Virus record (IMG/VR): IMGVR_UViG_3300042908_000237 | Coordinates: 1-48,861 of that record | Length of the DNA: 48,861 nucleotides | From: a virus | Strand: one strand, 5' to 3' | Part shown: piece by piece, positions 41,425 to 48,861 of the stretch | Layout of the letters: each line of letters begins with the position of its first letter | Position numbering within the stretch: position 1 is the first letter of the stretch | Made by a program: the position numbers and the translations under genes | Notes under the pieces: model-generated | Databases searched by the model: none | What the model was told of the DNA's origin: nothing | What the model saw: only the letters and a program-made list of their open reading frames with translations

Positions 41425-42163
41425 TGAGTTGACCAAATGTTGTTATTGATTCTGTCAATTGTTGCCAGAATACTTGTTTATTTTCTTCGTCTAATTGACT
41501 ATAAGTGTCAATCAAAAATTGTTTGTTTTCTTCACTCAATATAATTGAGTTGCCATCATTGAGTAATAGTTGTTCAGATTCAACAAGTTCTTTTATGTAT
41601 TCTTCTGCCTGAACAACAGCATCAACAGTGGGACCATATGGCAAACTAAACACTCTTTTGAGTTTGTCGCTGTAATACAAAGCAACACGTGTGCCGTCTG
41701 GATATAAACGAACTGCTTTACGCTTGATTACCAAAACAACCGGTGGATCTGGTACCACTGGATAAGCACTTCCAACGCTGTCTCCTTTGGCTTCTTTCAT
41801 ATCGTAGCCAACATCACCAACTTTCAGTTTTGAACGACGGTATTTTTTACCTTCAATGTTTGTTTTGAAATCTGCGGTAGCGATCATACCTTCATTCAAA
41901 TCTTCACGGACTGCTTGTCTTGCTTTGGTATAAATTTGCTTATTACTGGTAATCAAATCAGCCATACGATTGAAAAGACTACGCATGATTTCACGATCAG
42001 CATTATTGAACACTGGTCGCTCTTCACTCATCTTATCCATTATTTTATGGATACGTTGCAACTGTGCTTTATTGGCCAAACCAGCACGAACAAGAGCGTC
42101 TAACTTTGAGTAATCAGACTTCTCTTCTTCAACAATGTGTTTGAACTCTAGTAAAGACTTCAT
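41393..42163 (-). CDS. Hypothetical protein in head gene cluster (256 aa)
   Basis: Helical N-terminus (MKSLLEFKHIVEEEKSDYSKLDALVRAG), then a central beta segment with PPVVLVIKRKAVRLYPDGTRVALYYSDKLKRVF and an acidic helical end. No known motif is seen. It overlaps the gp68-like gene by 32 nt and gp67 by 4 nt. I recall uncharacterised proteins in this position of marine T4-like phages; a prohead role is inferred. Confidence 0.6.
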   Translation of the reverse strand: MKSLLEFKHIVEEEKSDYSKLDALVRAGLANKAQLQRIHKIMDKMSEERPVFNNADREIMRSLFNRMADLITSNKQIYTKARQAVREDLNEGMIATADFKTNIEGKKYRRSKLKVGDVGYDMKEAKGDSVGSAYPVVPDPPVVLVIKRKAVRLYPDGTRVALYYSDKLKRVFSLPYGPTVDAVVQAEEYIKELVESEQLLLNDGNSIILSEENKQFLIDTYSQLDEENKQVFWQQLTESITTFGQLNEFCRTNSSK

Positions 42164-42357
42164 TCTTCTACGGCTTCTTCGTTATCTGTAACTTCTTCAG
42201 ACTCTTGGTTTTTCCCGCCAAAAAGAGTAGAAGCGATTTCTTGCTTGCGGCCTTGGAGCGCATCGAACGCTTTCGCTGATAATGCATTTTCTATGCTTTC
42301 TTTTGCTGCTACGTTTTCGCCAGCAGCAATGTTGTTGATAATGTCTTGAATATCCAT
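42160..42357 (-). CDS. 67: Prohead core protein (T4 gp67-like)
   Basis: 65 aa (T4 80). An N-terminal helix (MDIQDIINNIAAGENVAAKESIENALS) and ALQGRKQEIAS are followed by an acidic tail (EESEEVTDNEE-like), as in T4 gp67 between gp20 and gp21. AAGG ribosome site. A TATAAATA box 26 nt upstream suggests its own late promoter. Confidence 0.8.
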   Translation of the reverse strand: MDIQDIINNIAAGENVAAKESIENALSAKAFDALQGRKQEIASTLFGGKNQESEEVTDNEEAVEE

Positions 42358-42368
42358 AATAACCTTTC

Positions 42369-44036
42369 TTATCTGCGTCTATTATTTATACTGATAACCG
42401 ACTTGTTTACTTCATCATCTAGACCAGGTGTTAGCGACTCAGTTTCTTCGGTATTTTCAATTGTGTTATCTTCTTGTGGTACATCAGGTGCTGGTGCACC
42501 ACCGCCGCTCATTACAGGACCTTGCATGTCATCAGGCAGTGTATCTTTTTCTTCAGCAATCTGTTCATCCATCTGATCAATTTCTTCTTCAGTCATCATG
42601 AGAATCTTCTCTTTGACATACTTGTTTGAGAAATAACGACCGACGAATGGATCAACCAATTGTACCATTTGCAGACGGTTCTGTAACAGTTCTGCCTCAC
42701 GAAGTTCTGTGAAGTTATTATCTTTACGGAAGTCATAGTAAATATTCTCTTTGAATTCATCCCACTCTTCACGTGTACAAACACCCTTGAGTACCAATTG
42801 TGTACGCAGAAGATCATCAAACAACTGAGAAAATTTATTACGCAGACGAACGACAAATTTGGCAAACTTGAGTTCGTCACGTGTAACTTCTTGTGAACGA
42901 CCTATGCCAGCAAGACCACCTTCTTGTGATTCTAAACGTGAGTATGGTACATTCAATGACTGCAATAATTTCTTCTGAAAGTATTTTACATCTTCCAGTT
43001 CACCAAGATTCTGACCGGCTGGCAATGTTGTAATCTCTGTGCCTTTACCACCTTCACGGCGTGGTAACCAGAAATCTTCAAGCATTGACATATGCTTACG
43101 CTCGTCACGCAATTCACCAGTGTTGGCATCATAAACAAGTTTGTTACGATACTTGATCATAATGTCACGCAGATATTGTTCTGCTTTACCACGTGGCAAG
43201 TTACCAACGTCGATGTAGAAAACACGGCGTTCTGGCGCACGTGAAATACGATAGATAACAATCGCATCTTCAATCATTCTCAACTGATTGAGTGGCTTGA
43301 TTGCTTTGTGTAGATATGAAATAACAAATGTATTCTTAGCATCCATCAAACCAGAATTGATATTGACAATTGAATCTGGTGCAATACGGAGACCTTGGCC
43401 TACATTTGCTGTGAATGTTTGTGTTGTTGTACCACGATCATTGAACACATAGTATTCAGCAGTCGATACAATGACCATTGCACCCGTTCTTGGATCACGG
43501 TCTTTTTTGATTTCACGTACTTTACGAATCTTACGTGGATCAATGTAACGAAGTTCTTTGATACCTTCTTTTGGATTTTCATCATTGACAACGATGTGAT
43601 AAAACATACGACCGTCAATGTACCAACGCTTGAATAGATCGTCGGCAAGATTTGAAAAGTTCAACAGTCTAACGATTGTATTGAACTCTTCAATGATTTT
43701 CTTTTTGATTGATTCTGGTTGCTTGAGATTGTTTAGAACGATATCAACAACTCTACCAGATTCGTCATGTGTAATAGCTTCATTGACGATTTCATCAATC
43801 GCCATCTGACATTCTGGATGATTTGACATCTCACGATATCGTGTGATAAGTTCAATCTCATTACGGACTGAACCTTCTAGATCAACATAAGTACCGTAAT
43901 ACGCATTTTGCGTAACGGTAACTGCACCATCATCTAATTGTGCAGCAGACGGCAGAGTAAAGGATGCCTGTTCAGGTTTTTCTTTCTGAACGACATCCCT
44001 TGCTCCGATTGTGAAGCCAAACAGTTTGATTGCCAC
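42369..44036 (-). CDS. 20: Portal protein (T4 gp20)
   Basis: 555 aa (T4 524). GTG start at 44036 (MAIKLFGF) with AGAGGA ahead. Hallmarks: REMSNHPECQMAIDEIVNEAI, LLNFSNLADDLFKRWYIDGR, YLHKAIKPLNQLRMIEDAIVIYRISRAPERRVFYIDVGNLP-type stem (seen near residues 245-290) and LEDFWLPRREGG. The dodecamer is the DNA entry vertex and docks gp17. It follows the gp19 terminator. Confidence 0.97.
   Translation of the reverse strand: MAIKLFGFTIGARDVVQKEKPEQASFTLPSAAQLDDGAVTVTQNAYYGTYVDLEGSVRNEIELITRYREMSNHPECQMAIDEIVNEAITHDESGRVVDIVLNNLKQPESIKKKIIEEFNTIVRLLNFSNLADDLFKRWYIDGRMFYHIVVNDENPKEGIKELRYIDPRKIRKVREIKKDRDPRTGAMVIVSTAEYYVFNDRGTTTQTFTANVGQGLRIAPDSIVNINSGLMDAKNTFVISYLHKAIKPLNQLRMIEDAIVIYRISRAPERRVFYIDVGNLPRGKAEQYLRDIMIKYRNKLVYDANTGELRDERKHMSMLEDFWLPRREGGKGTEITTLPAGQNLGELEDVKYFQKKLLQSLNVPYSRLESQEGGLAGIGRSQEVTRDELKFAKFVVRLRNKFSQLFDDLLRTQLVLKGVCTREEWDEFKENIYYDFRKDNNFTELREAELLQNRLQMVQLVDPFVGRYFSNKYVKEKILMMTEEEIDQMDEQIAEEKDTLPDDMQGPVMSGGGAPAPDVPQEDNTIENTEETESLTPGLDDEVNKSVISINNRRR
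42383..42390 (-). promoter_or_regulatory. Late promoter element TATAAATA before gp67
   Basis: Exact match on the minus strand inside the last codons of gp20, 26 nt ahead of the gp67 ATG, with AAGG ribosome site between. Confidence 0.7.
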
Positions 44037-44056
44037 GCTGAGTTATCCTCTCATTT

Positions 44057-44089
44057 CAAAAGTAAAAGTAAGGGTAAAACACCCTTACT
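44057..44089 (-). terminator. Rho-independent terminator after gp19
   Basis: Minus strand AGTAAGGGT-GTTTT-ACCCTTACT, a perfect 9-bp stem, then TTTACTTTT. It starts 2 nt after the gp19 stop codon and separates tail from portal/head genes. Confidence 0.8.
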
Positions 44090-44090
44090 C

Positions 44091-44636
44091 TTAGACCACA
44101 CCGTCTGCAACTGCTTCCCACCACTGATAGGTAAGCGTTACAGAAAACTCTTCAATGGTATCATTTGAACCCCAATCAACATCGATTGGAGTAATGTCAG
44201 TTGGGAACATACCAACAAACTTATATTTTTTGATTGCATTACCAGCTTTTGCAAACTGAGTAACTTCACCATCAACTGAGTAACCCAACGGCGTACTTGC
44301 AAGAGGGTTACGAACGTTTAGATTGTGGCTATTGATGCCATTCATCCAACGTTCAAATGCATTACGGATAATAAAATCTTCATCGTTGATGATTGTTACT
44401 GTCCAATCAGCAAATGTACGGTTGCCAACAAACTTTAGTTCACGACCAAAGTATTGAACAGGCACAACGCCCAGAGTTGCTCCTGGAAGTTGTGCTGTCT
44501 TACACATGAACGTTGTTTTTGTTTGTGCGTTTCCTGGTGCTGAGAACGCAGGAAACGGCAAACTTACCTCAAATAGATTTGGGCGGGCACCGTCACCTTG
44601 TAATTGTGAACGGAACTGATTTACGTTAAATGCCAT
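44091..44636 (-). CDS. 19: Tail tube protein (T4 gp19)
   Basis: 181 aa (T4 163). MAFNVNQFRSQLQGDGARPN at the start, FMCKTAQLPGATLG near 45-58, the DWTVTIINDEDF strand and FERWMNGINSH near 100 are tail tube signatures; ends with SVTLTYQWWE. It polymerises into the tube inside the gp18 sheath. Ribosome site GGAG. Ends just before a strong terminator. Confidence 0.96.
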   Translation of the reverse strand: MAFNVNQFRSQLQGDGARPNLFEVSLPFPAFSAPGNAQTKTTFMCKTAQLPGATLGVVPVQYFGRELKFVGNRTFADWTVTIINDEDFIIRNAFERWMNGINSHNLNVRNPLASTPLGYSVDGEVTQFAKAGNAIKKYKFVGMFPTDITPIDVDWGSNDTIEEFSVTLTYQWWEAVADGVV

Positions 44637-44661
44637 TTATTATTCTCCTGTTTCTCTTTAT

Positions 44662-46353
44662 TTAGGCTGCACCAACAACTTCATTGAAACTTACGCCTGT
44701 ACGAACGGCAACAAAGTTCAACTGAATGAAGTTGATAGAACGAGCAGGTTTGATGTAAATGTCACCAACAAATTCATTACGGTCGATAATTTCCGCTGTG
44801 TTATTTGTATCATCGCAGACAACACGGAAGTCTGTGATACCACGACGACCTTGAACATCACGCAGGAATGGTTCAACTAATGCAACAAACTGGGCACGTG
44901 TGAACTGATCGTTATATTCAAATAGTGAGAAACGTGCTGCACGTGAAATTGCTTTTTCAAGAACGATGAACAGACGGCGTACATTGATACGATCAAATGC
45001 ACTTGGCTTGCTCAACAGTGTCTTGTCGCCAAACAGAACGGTACCTTCACCTGGGAACGAAACAACTGGGTTTACGCCAACTTGATACAAGTCATCACGA
45101 TTTGTTTTTGTTGGATTCCATGAAAGTTTGATTACGTTCTTGATTACACCACGATTCATACCACCAGGTGAGAACCATGGATCACGTTCGTTATCGGTAC
45201 GTACACATAGACCAGCAATGTCACCGTTTAGTGGTACCCAACGATAAACATCCGAGTATTTGTCGTACTGATATTTGTAACCAGAATCGAGAACTGCATA
45301 TGAAGATGATGTCAATCCATTACGGAATGCTTTGACATCAGTTACTTCATTTCCTGCATTGTCAACAACGTCTGCTTTTTCTGGTGAAATAAATGCAACG
45401 CAATCTTTACGTGTTTCTGCAATATTGCTGATAACGTATGTAGCGATTGTGCTGTTACCTTGACCGGTAACAAGCAGTGATATATCAACAGATTCAGCAT
45501 TTCTAAAGTTATCCCAACCACTTACAACGTTTGCAGTGCTAACTGTACCAACAACACCGCCAGAAAGTGAGTTTGAAGAGTTACTTGAAAGTAGTTTGAA
45601 TGCGCTAACGTTAGCAGTCGAGCCCCATGCTGTACCTGTTCCTAGGTTCGTTGGATGTGACAACCACCAGATGTATTGTGAACGATTCTGAATAACATCT
45701 TTATAGTAGTTTGAATTACCGCTGTCATCTTTAGCATCAGATGCTTTCGATACAAACGAATATTTTTCCAGAACTGTGCCTGCGGCGCCTGTCCACAATC
45801 CATCTTCGTCAACAACAACAATATGAACTTCATCGTTTGCACCGCCACGACTTGCAACATATGATGATGTGTTAGGAACTGCGCTGAATTGTGAAGCATA
45901 TGCCCAAACATTGTATGTGTTTGCATCTGCCATTGAAACGAGAATGCTGTTACCTAAAGAACCAGCGTAACGTGCGCCCCATCCACCAGTGTTACCGTAT
46001 GAACCTGCTGCATAGCCTGTGTGATTATCTACATAATCATCGTCGTTTTTGATAAGTACGCCTGTGCCATTTGCTGTAGCATTCAAGGCACCAAGGCCTT
46101 GGGCACGAACAATCTTTAGATTATTGCCATATGCTAGAAAGTTCGCTGCCGAGAACCAATATTCATAATTATCGCTATCTGGTTTGCCGAATGAATTTAC
46201 CAAACGAACTTCATCCGAAATAGTTGTTACTGCACCGATTGGTCCCCAATTAAAAGGTCCTACAAAAGCGCCAGTAGAAGTGGCAACTGAAGGAATAACT
46301 GTAGTCAGATCAATCTCTGATACATTCACTCCAGGTGATAATTGAAATGCCAT
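44662..46353 (-). CDS. 18: Contractile tail sheath protein (T4 gp18)
   Basis: 563 aa (T4 659). MAFQLSPGVNVSEIDLTTVIP at the start with TGAFVGPFNWGPIG is typical of sheath proteins; the conserved C-terminal part has INVRRLFIVLEKAISRAARF near residue 450 and FIQLNFVAVRTGVSF at the end. It contracts to drive the tube. GGAG ribosome site 6 nt before the ATG. Confidence 0.97.
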   Translation of the reverse strand: MAFQLSPGVNVSEIDLTTVIPSVATSTGAFVGPFNWGPIGAVTTISDEVRLVNSFGKPDSDNYEYWFSAANFLAYGNNLKIVRAQGLGALNATANGTGVLIKNDDDYVDNHTGYAAGSYGNTGGWGARYAGSLGNSILVSMADANTYNVWAYASQFSAVPNTSSYVASRGGANDEVHIVVVDEDGLWTGAAGTVLEKYSFVSKASDAKDDSGNSNYYKDVIQNRSQYIWWLSHPTNLGTGTAWGSTANVSAFKLLSSNSSNSLSGGVVGTVSTANVVSGWDNFRNAESVDISLLVTGQGNSTIATYVISNIAETRKDCVAFISPEKADVVDNAGNEVTDVKAFRNGLTSSSYAVLDSGYKYQYDKYSDVYRWVPLNGDIAGLCVRTDNERDPWFSPGGMNRGVIKNVIKLSWNPTKTNRDDLYQVGVNPVVSFPGEGTVLFGDKTLLSKPSAFDRINVRRLFIVLEKAISRAARFSLFEYNDQFTRAQFVALVEPFLRDVQGRRGITDFRVVCDDTNNTAEIIDRNEFVGDIYIKPARSINFIQLNFVAVRTGVSFNEVVGAA

Positions 46354-46408
46354 TGGATTTCTCCTTTTATTGTTGGGTCAATATTCTTTTTATAGTCTAT
46401 TTAGTTTT

Positions 46409-48040
46409 TTACAACCTTGATGATAAATAACCCGTTGGTGCTTCCCAGACATCTCCATCTTCGGCCATGGCTTCTTGTGTAACACCATCGTCGATAAAGC
46501 CAAAAGGCACCATACTTTCATCTACGAGCATATTCTGCTCTTCCAACATAATCTTACGAATATCAATTCTAGTCTCATCTTTGAAGAATGCTTGGGCTGT
46601 CAACCACGCATAAAGTACCAAACCCATTACAATATCGTCGTTATTACCCTCTTCGGCAGCAAATGTGTCTTTTGTTCTGACAAAAGTGTTTAGTTCAGCA
46701 ATGGTGTCAAAGTCATTGATAATTAGTTTGTCATTCTCAATTAGAGTCTTGAGGTTAGCACAACCAATTTTCTTGACTGATTTAGTTGTTTTTACACCAA
46801 AAGCCACTGAGCGTTTGAAGCCAGAAGAAATGCTCTGACCTTTGATGTGATGATGCTCCAGTTTGTAAATATGCTCATACTCTAAGTCGTAATGAAGAAT
46901 ATCAACAACTTGCTGGCCAATATTATTTGTTTCAATCAGTACGTAGGCTTCATTATATCTACGGGCTAATGAGTAAACAATTGTTGGGAAGAATAGCAGC
47001 GGCAACTTATTATTACGATATCTTGCCACTTGTTTATAGGGCGCTTCGGTGGCATCAAGAATATTGATTGTTGAATAGTCTAGATTGACACCTTCAGCGC
47101 AGTCTACCGTAGCAATGTATATTCTACCTGGTCGAGCATCTTCATAAATGAATAGGTTACCATCATCTTCAATACGTGCTGGATCACGGAATGCCATTGA
47201 ACGTAGTTTTGCACCAGAGATGAGCGTAGCCGCAGAACCAATAAACTCAGTCTCAAATTCTTGTCGAAACTGTTCTTCAGAAGTGTTTCGTATTGTTTCT
47301 TCTTTCCACTTCTCATCACGGCCTGGTACCATTGACCAGTGAACTTCAAGTGTTTTATATAACGAACGGCCCTCTAAAGCATCCATCCACATCTTGTAGA
47401 ATAGATTTAGACCGTTCGGCGTAGAAACAATAATTACTTTTGATGTTTTACCAGATGAGATAACGGGATAAGTAGAAGTAAAAAATTCTACTGCCAGATT
47501 ATGTGGTACGAACGCAAATTCATCAAGAAAGATTAGATTATATGTACCACCTCGAACACCCGCCGCTGATGTGGCATAAGCATAAATTTTTGAACCGTTC
47601 TCTAATTCAATCGAGCGTTTGTTCCAGTTGATAATACCTTGTTGTAACCAAACTGGAAGATACTCATATGCTTTTTGAATCTTCGCAAGAATGTCTTGAG
47701 CTAATTGAAGTTTGTTAGCAAGAATACCAATAACATAATCTTCATTGAACAAAGCAGACCATAACATATAACCGACAGTAGTTGTTGTCTTACCAACTTG
47801 TCGAGGCATCTTAGCAATGCAGAAACGATTCTCATGAAACGTTCTGACCATATCTTTTTGAAAGTCCCACATATCAAATGGAACAAGACCACGGTCAACG
47901 TTGACAATCTTTACATAGTTTGCTATAAAGTATACTGGATCTTCAGCACACTTTACATACTCTTTGACTTCTTCTTCTGTAAGGGATAATTCAACACCGA
48001 CTTTTTTGAGCCTAGCATTACCAAGGTATCCAACTTCCAT
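46409..48040 (-). CDS. 17: Terminase large subunit (T4 gp17)
   Basis: 543 aa (T4 610). Walker A PRQVGKT (79-85) of the gp17 type, Walker B LIFLDEFAFV with Asp173-Glu174, coupling VSTPNG near 206, and the RNase H-like nuclease with Asp313 (VDCAEG), VLIETN and NDDIVMG. It pumps DNA into the prohead through gp20 and makes headful cuts. Starts 3 nt after the Dps-like gene stop. Confidence 0.97.
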   Translation of the reverse strand: MEVGYLGNARLKKVGVELSLTEEEVKEYVKCAEDPVYFIANYVKIVNVDRGLVPFDMWDFQKDMVRTFHENRFCIAKMPRQVGKTTTTVGYMLWSALFNEDYVIGILANKLQLAQDILAKIQKAYEYLPVWLQQGIINWNKRSIELENGSKIYAYATSAAGVRGGTYNLIFLDEFAFVPHNLAVEFFTSTYPVISSGKTSKVIIVSTPNGLNLFYKMWMDALEGRSLYKTLEVHWSMVPGRDEKWKEETIRNTSEEQFRQEFETEFIGSAATLISGAKLRSMAFRDPARIEDDGNLFIYEDARPGRIYIATVDCAEGVNLDYSTINILDATEAPYKQVARYRNNKLPLLFFPTIVYSLARRYNEAYVLIETNNIGQQVVDILHYDLEYEHIYKLEHHHIKGQSISSGFKRSVAFGVKTTKSVKKIGCANLKTLIENDKLIINDFDTIAELNTFVRTKDTFAAEEGNNDDIVMGLVLYAWLTAQAFFKDETRIDIRKIMLEEQNMLVDESMVPFGFIDDGVTQEAMAEDGDVWEAPTGYLSSRL

Positions 48041-48043
48041 GTT

Positions 48044-48478
48044 TTATCGAGTAAAACTCTTTAGCATCCAACCATGTTTTTGATGAGCGTCAAGAATGTC
48101 TTGAAGAAAATTACCTACTGCTGGTTCATCAGCAGCATCAGCAAGAGCAATGCCTGTACGAAGTTCGAGAATGTACTTGTTGTTATCATTTACAAGTTCA
48201 CTCATCATAACCAATGGTGATGGTATTGCTACCAAGTCATTTACTTTAGAAAGTTCCATCATTCGTGCTAATGTGGTAGGTGCATATGAACCTAAAGCAC
48301 GAATATGTTCTGCAATAGAATCTGTCTGGTCAAACACAGATTCATAAAAGTCACCTAAGAAGCCGTGATATTGTGCAAAATCTGGACCTTCTACATTCCA
48401 GTGAAATGTATGTGCCTTGAAATACAAACCGAAGTTTGTGCCAAGGATAATTTTCATTTGTTCGATTAGTTGTTCCAT
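48044..48478 (-). CDS. dps: Dps-like ferritin (DNA-binding protein from starved cells family)
   Basis: 144 aa. HWNVEGPDFAQYHGFL and the following DQTDSIAEHIRALG match the Dps helix pair. Ferroxidase ligands His26, His38, Asp53 and Glu57 keep the exact spacing of the Dps inter-subunit site (as His31, His43, Asp58, Glu62 in Listeria Dps). Such dodecamers oxidise and store iron with H2O2, protecting DNA. No long basic N-terminal tail, so direct DNA binding is uncertain. Its place between gp16 and gp17 is unusual. Confidence 0.88.
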   Translation of the reverse strand: MEQLIEQMKIILGTNFGLYFKAHTFHWNVEGPDFAQYHGFLGDFYESVFDQTDSIAEHIRALGSYAPTTLARMMELSKVNDLVAIPSPLVMMSELVNDNNKYILELRTGIALADAADEPAVGNFLQDILDAHQKHGWMLKSFTR

Positions 48479-48482
48479 AGTC

Positions 48483-48861
48483 TTATTTGTTAGATTTGAT
48501 CATTTTTAGAAGTTCAGTGGTGGAGCCAACAAAGACTGCTTTATCTATGTTGACTCCCTTTGCGACTTCAGATTGGGGTGCAAGCTCTCTTTTTGTTTTC
48601 TGAAGTTGAAGCAAATCTTTGTTCATCTCGGTTAGATTTTTCATCATATTAGCCAAGACTTCGTATGCTCTCGGTGATTCTGATTGATTGGCAACATAAG
48701 CCAGATCATTCAATGCTTTGTTGCCCGTATCAATAAGTGTTTTGATATTTTCACGGGCATAATTTGAATCTGTTTCAACAATGTCTGATGTTTCTACAAC
48801 AACGGGCATAGTCTGAACTGGCGGTATTTCTTCTACCGGTTCAATGTCAAAGATTTCAGAC
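48483..48861 (-). CDS. 16: Terminase small subunit (T4 gp16), 5' end off the window
   Basis: At least 125 codons. ATG 48809 is not the likely start: the frame stays open upstream to the edge, giving SEIFDIEPVEEIPPVQT. SPRAYEVLANMMKNLTEMNKDLLQL near the middle and VNIDKAVFVGSTTELLKMI near the end parallel T4 gp16 (SPRHMEVFATLM, MNIQNATVFMGSPTEL). It binds the genome end and regulates gp17. The downstream Dps gene starts 4 nt after its stop. Confidence 0.92.
   Translation of the reverse strand, partial: SEIFDIEPVEEIPPVQTMPVVVETSDIVETDSNYARENIKTLIDTGNKALNDLAYVANQSESPRAYEVLANMMKNLTEMNKDLLQLQKTKRELAPQSEVAKGVNIDKAVFVGSTTELLKMIKSNK

Noticed and set aside
46387-46394. TATAAAAA ahead of gp18, a possible late promoter
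   Set aside because: One mismatch in the conserved part of the box and 34 nt from the gene; kept out as too weak, though gp18 is expected to be late.
1-48861. tRNA genes, CRISPR arrays, insertion sequences, integrase or attachment sites
   Set aside because: No intergenic space is large enough for most of these and none of their signatures were seen.

Overview
The window is a contiguous piece of a T4-like (tailed, contractile-tail) bacteriophage genome. About 60 tightly packed genes all lie on the minus strand, many overlapping by 1-14 nt, with no tRNAs, no CRISPR array, no insertion sequence and no gene-free stretch over 150 nt. Read in the direction of transcription (48861 down to 1), the T4 core appears nearly in T4 order: gp16-gp17-gp18-gp19-gp20-gp67-gp68-like-gp21-gp22-gp23, then uvsY-uvsW, gp55, gp47-gp46, gp45-gp44-gp62-regA, gp43, uvsX and gp41. 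Accessory genes typical of marine T4-like phages (Hsp20, a CobS-like AAA+ ATPase, peptide deformylase, an A-type Fe-S carrier) point to an aquatic, probably marine, relative of cyano- and pelagi-myophages. The host cannot be named: no photosynthesis gene or other host-diagnostic marker is visible here.

Region by region. 48.9-36.8 kb: packaging, tail and head genes, with a Dps/ferritin-like gene lodged between the small and large terminase genes. 36.8-34.5 kb: uvsY, uvsW and an Sm-like small protein. 34.5-27.2 kb: an inserted sugar cassette (B12-radical SAM enzyme, two-part transketolase, GHMP kinase, ColD-type PLP dehydratase, NAD-dependent epimerase, cytidylyltransferase) wrapped around the late sigma factor gp55. 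27.2-21.9 kb: gp47/gp46 recombination nuclease, peptide deformylase, a methyltransferase and a TET-associated-type glycosyltransferase. 21.8-17.9 kb: a VWA/HExxH protein, its AAA+ partner and a winged-helix protein, each behind its own near-consensus sigma70 promoter. 17.8-11.5 kb: glycosyltransferase, sliding clamp, clamp loader, RegA, Hsp20, DUF4422 protein, dCMP deaminase. 11.5-5.3 kb: DNA polymerase, membrane protein, UvsX, DnaB-type helicase. 5.3-2.6 kb: a PD-(D/E)XK nuclease beside a ligase-like protein, and an Fe-S carrier. 2.6-0 kb: a second glycan-type cluster running off the edge.

The replication and recombination proteins form the usual T4 replisome (gp43, 44/62, 45, 41, UvsX/Y/W, 46/47). 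gp55, working with gp45, would drive late transcription from TATAAATA elements, four of which are visible. The clearest novelties are the sugar cassette with its Lys-to-His dehydratase, the nuclease plus ligase-like pair, the TAGT-methyltransferase pair, Dps between the terminase genes, and hybrid terminator/promoter elements in which a -35 hexamer sits inside a hairpin.
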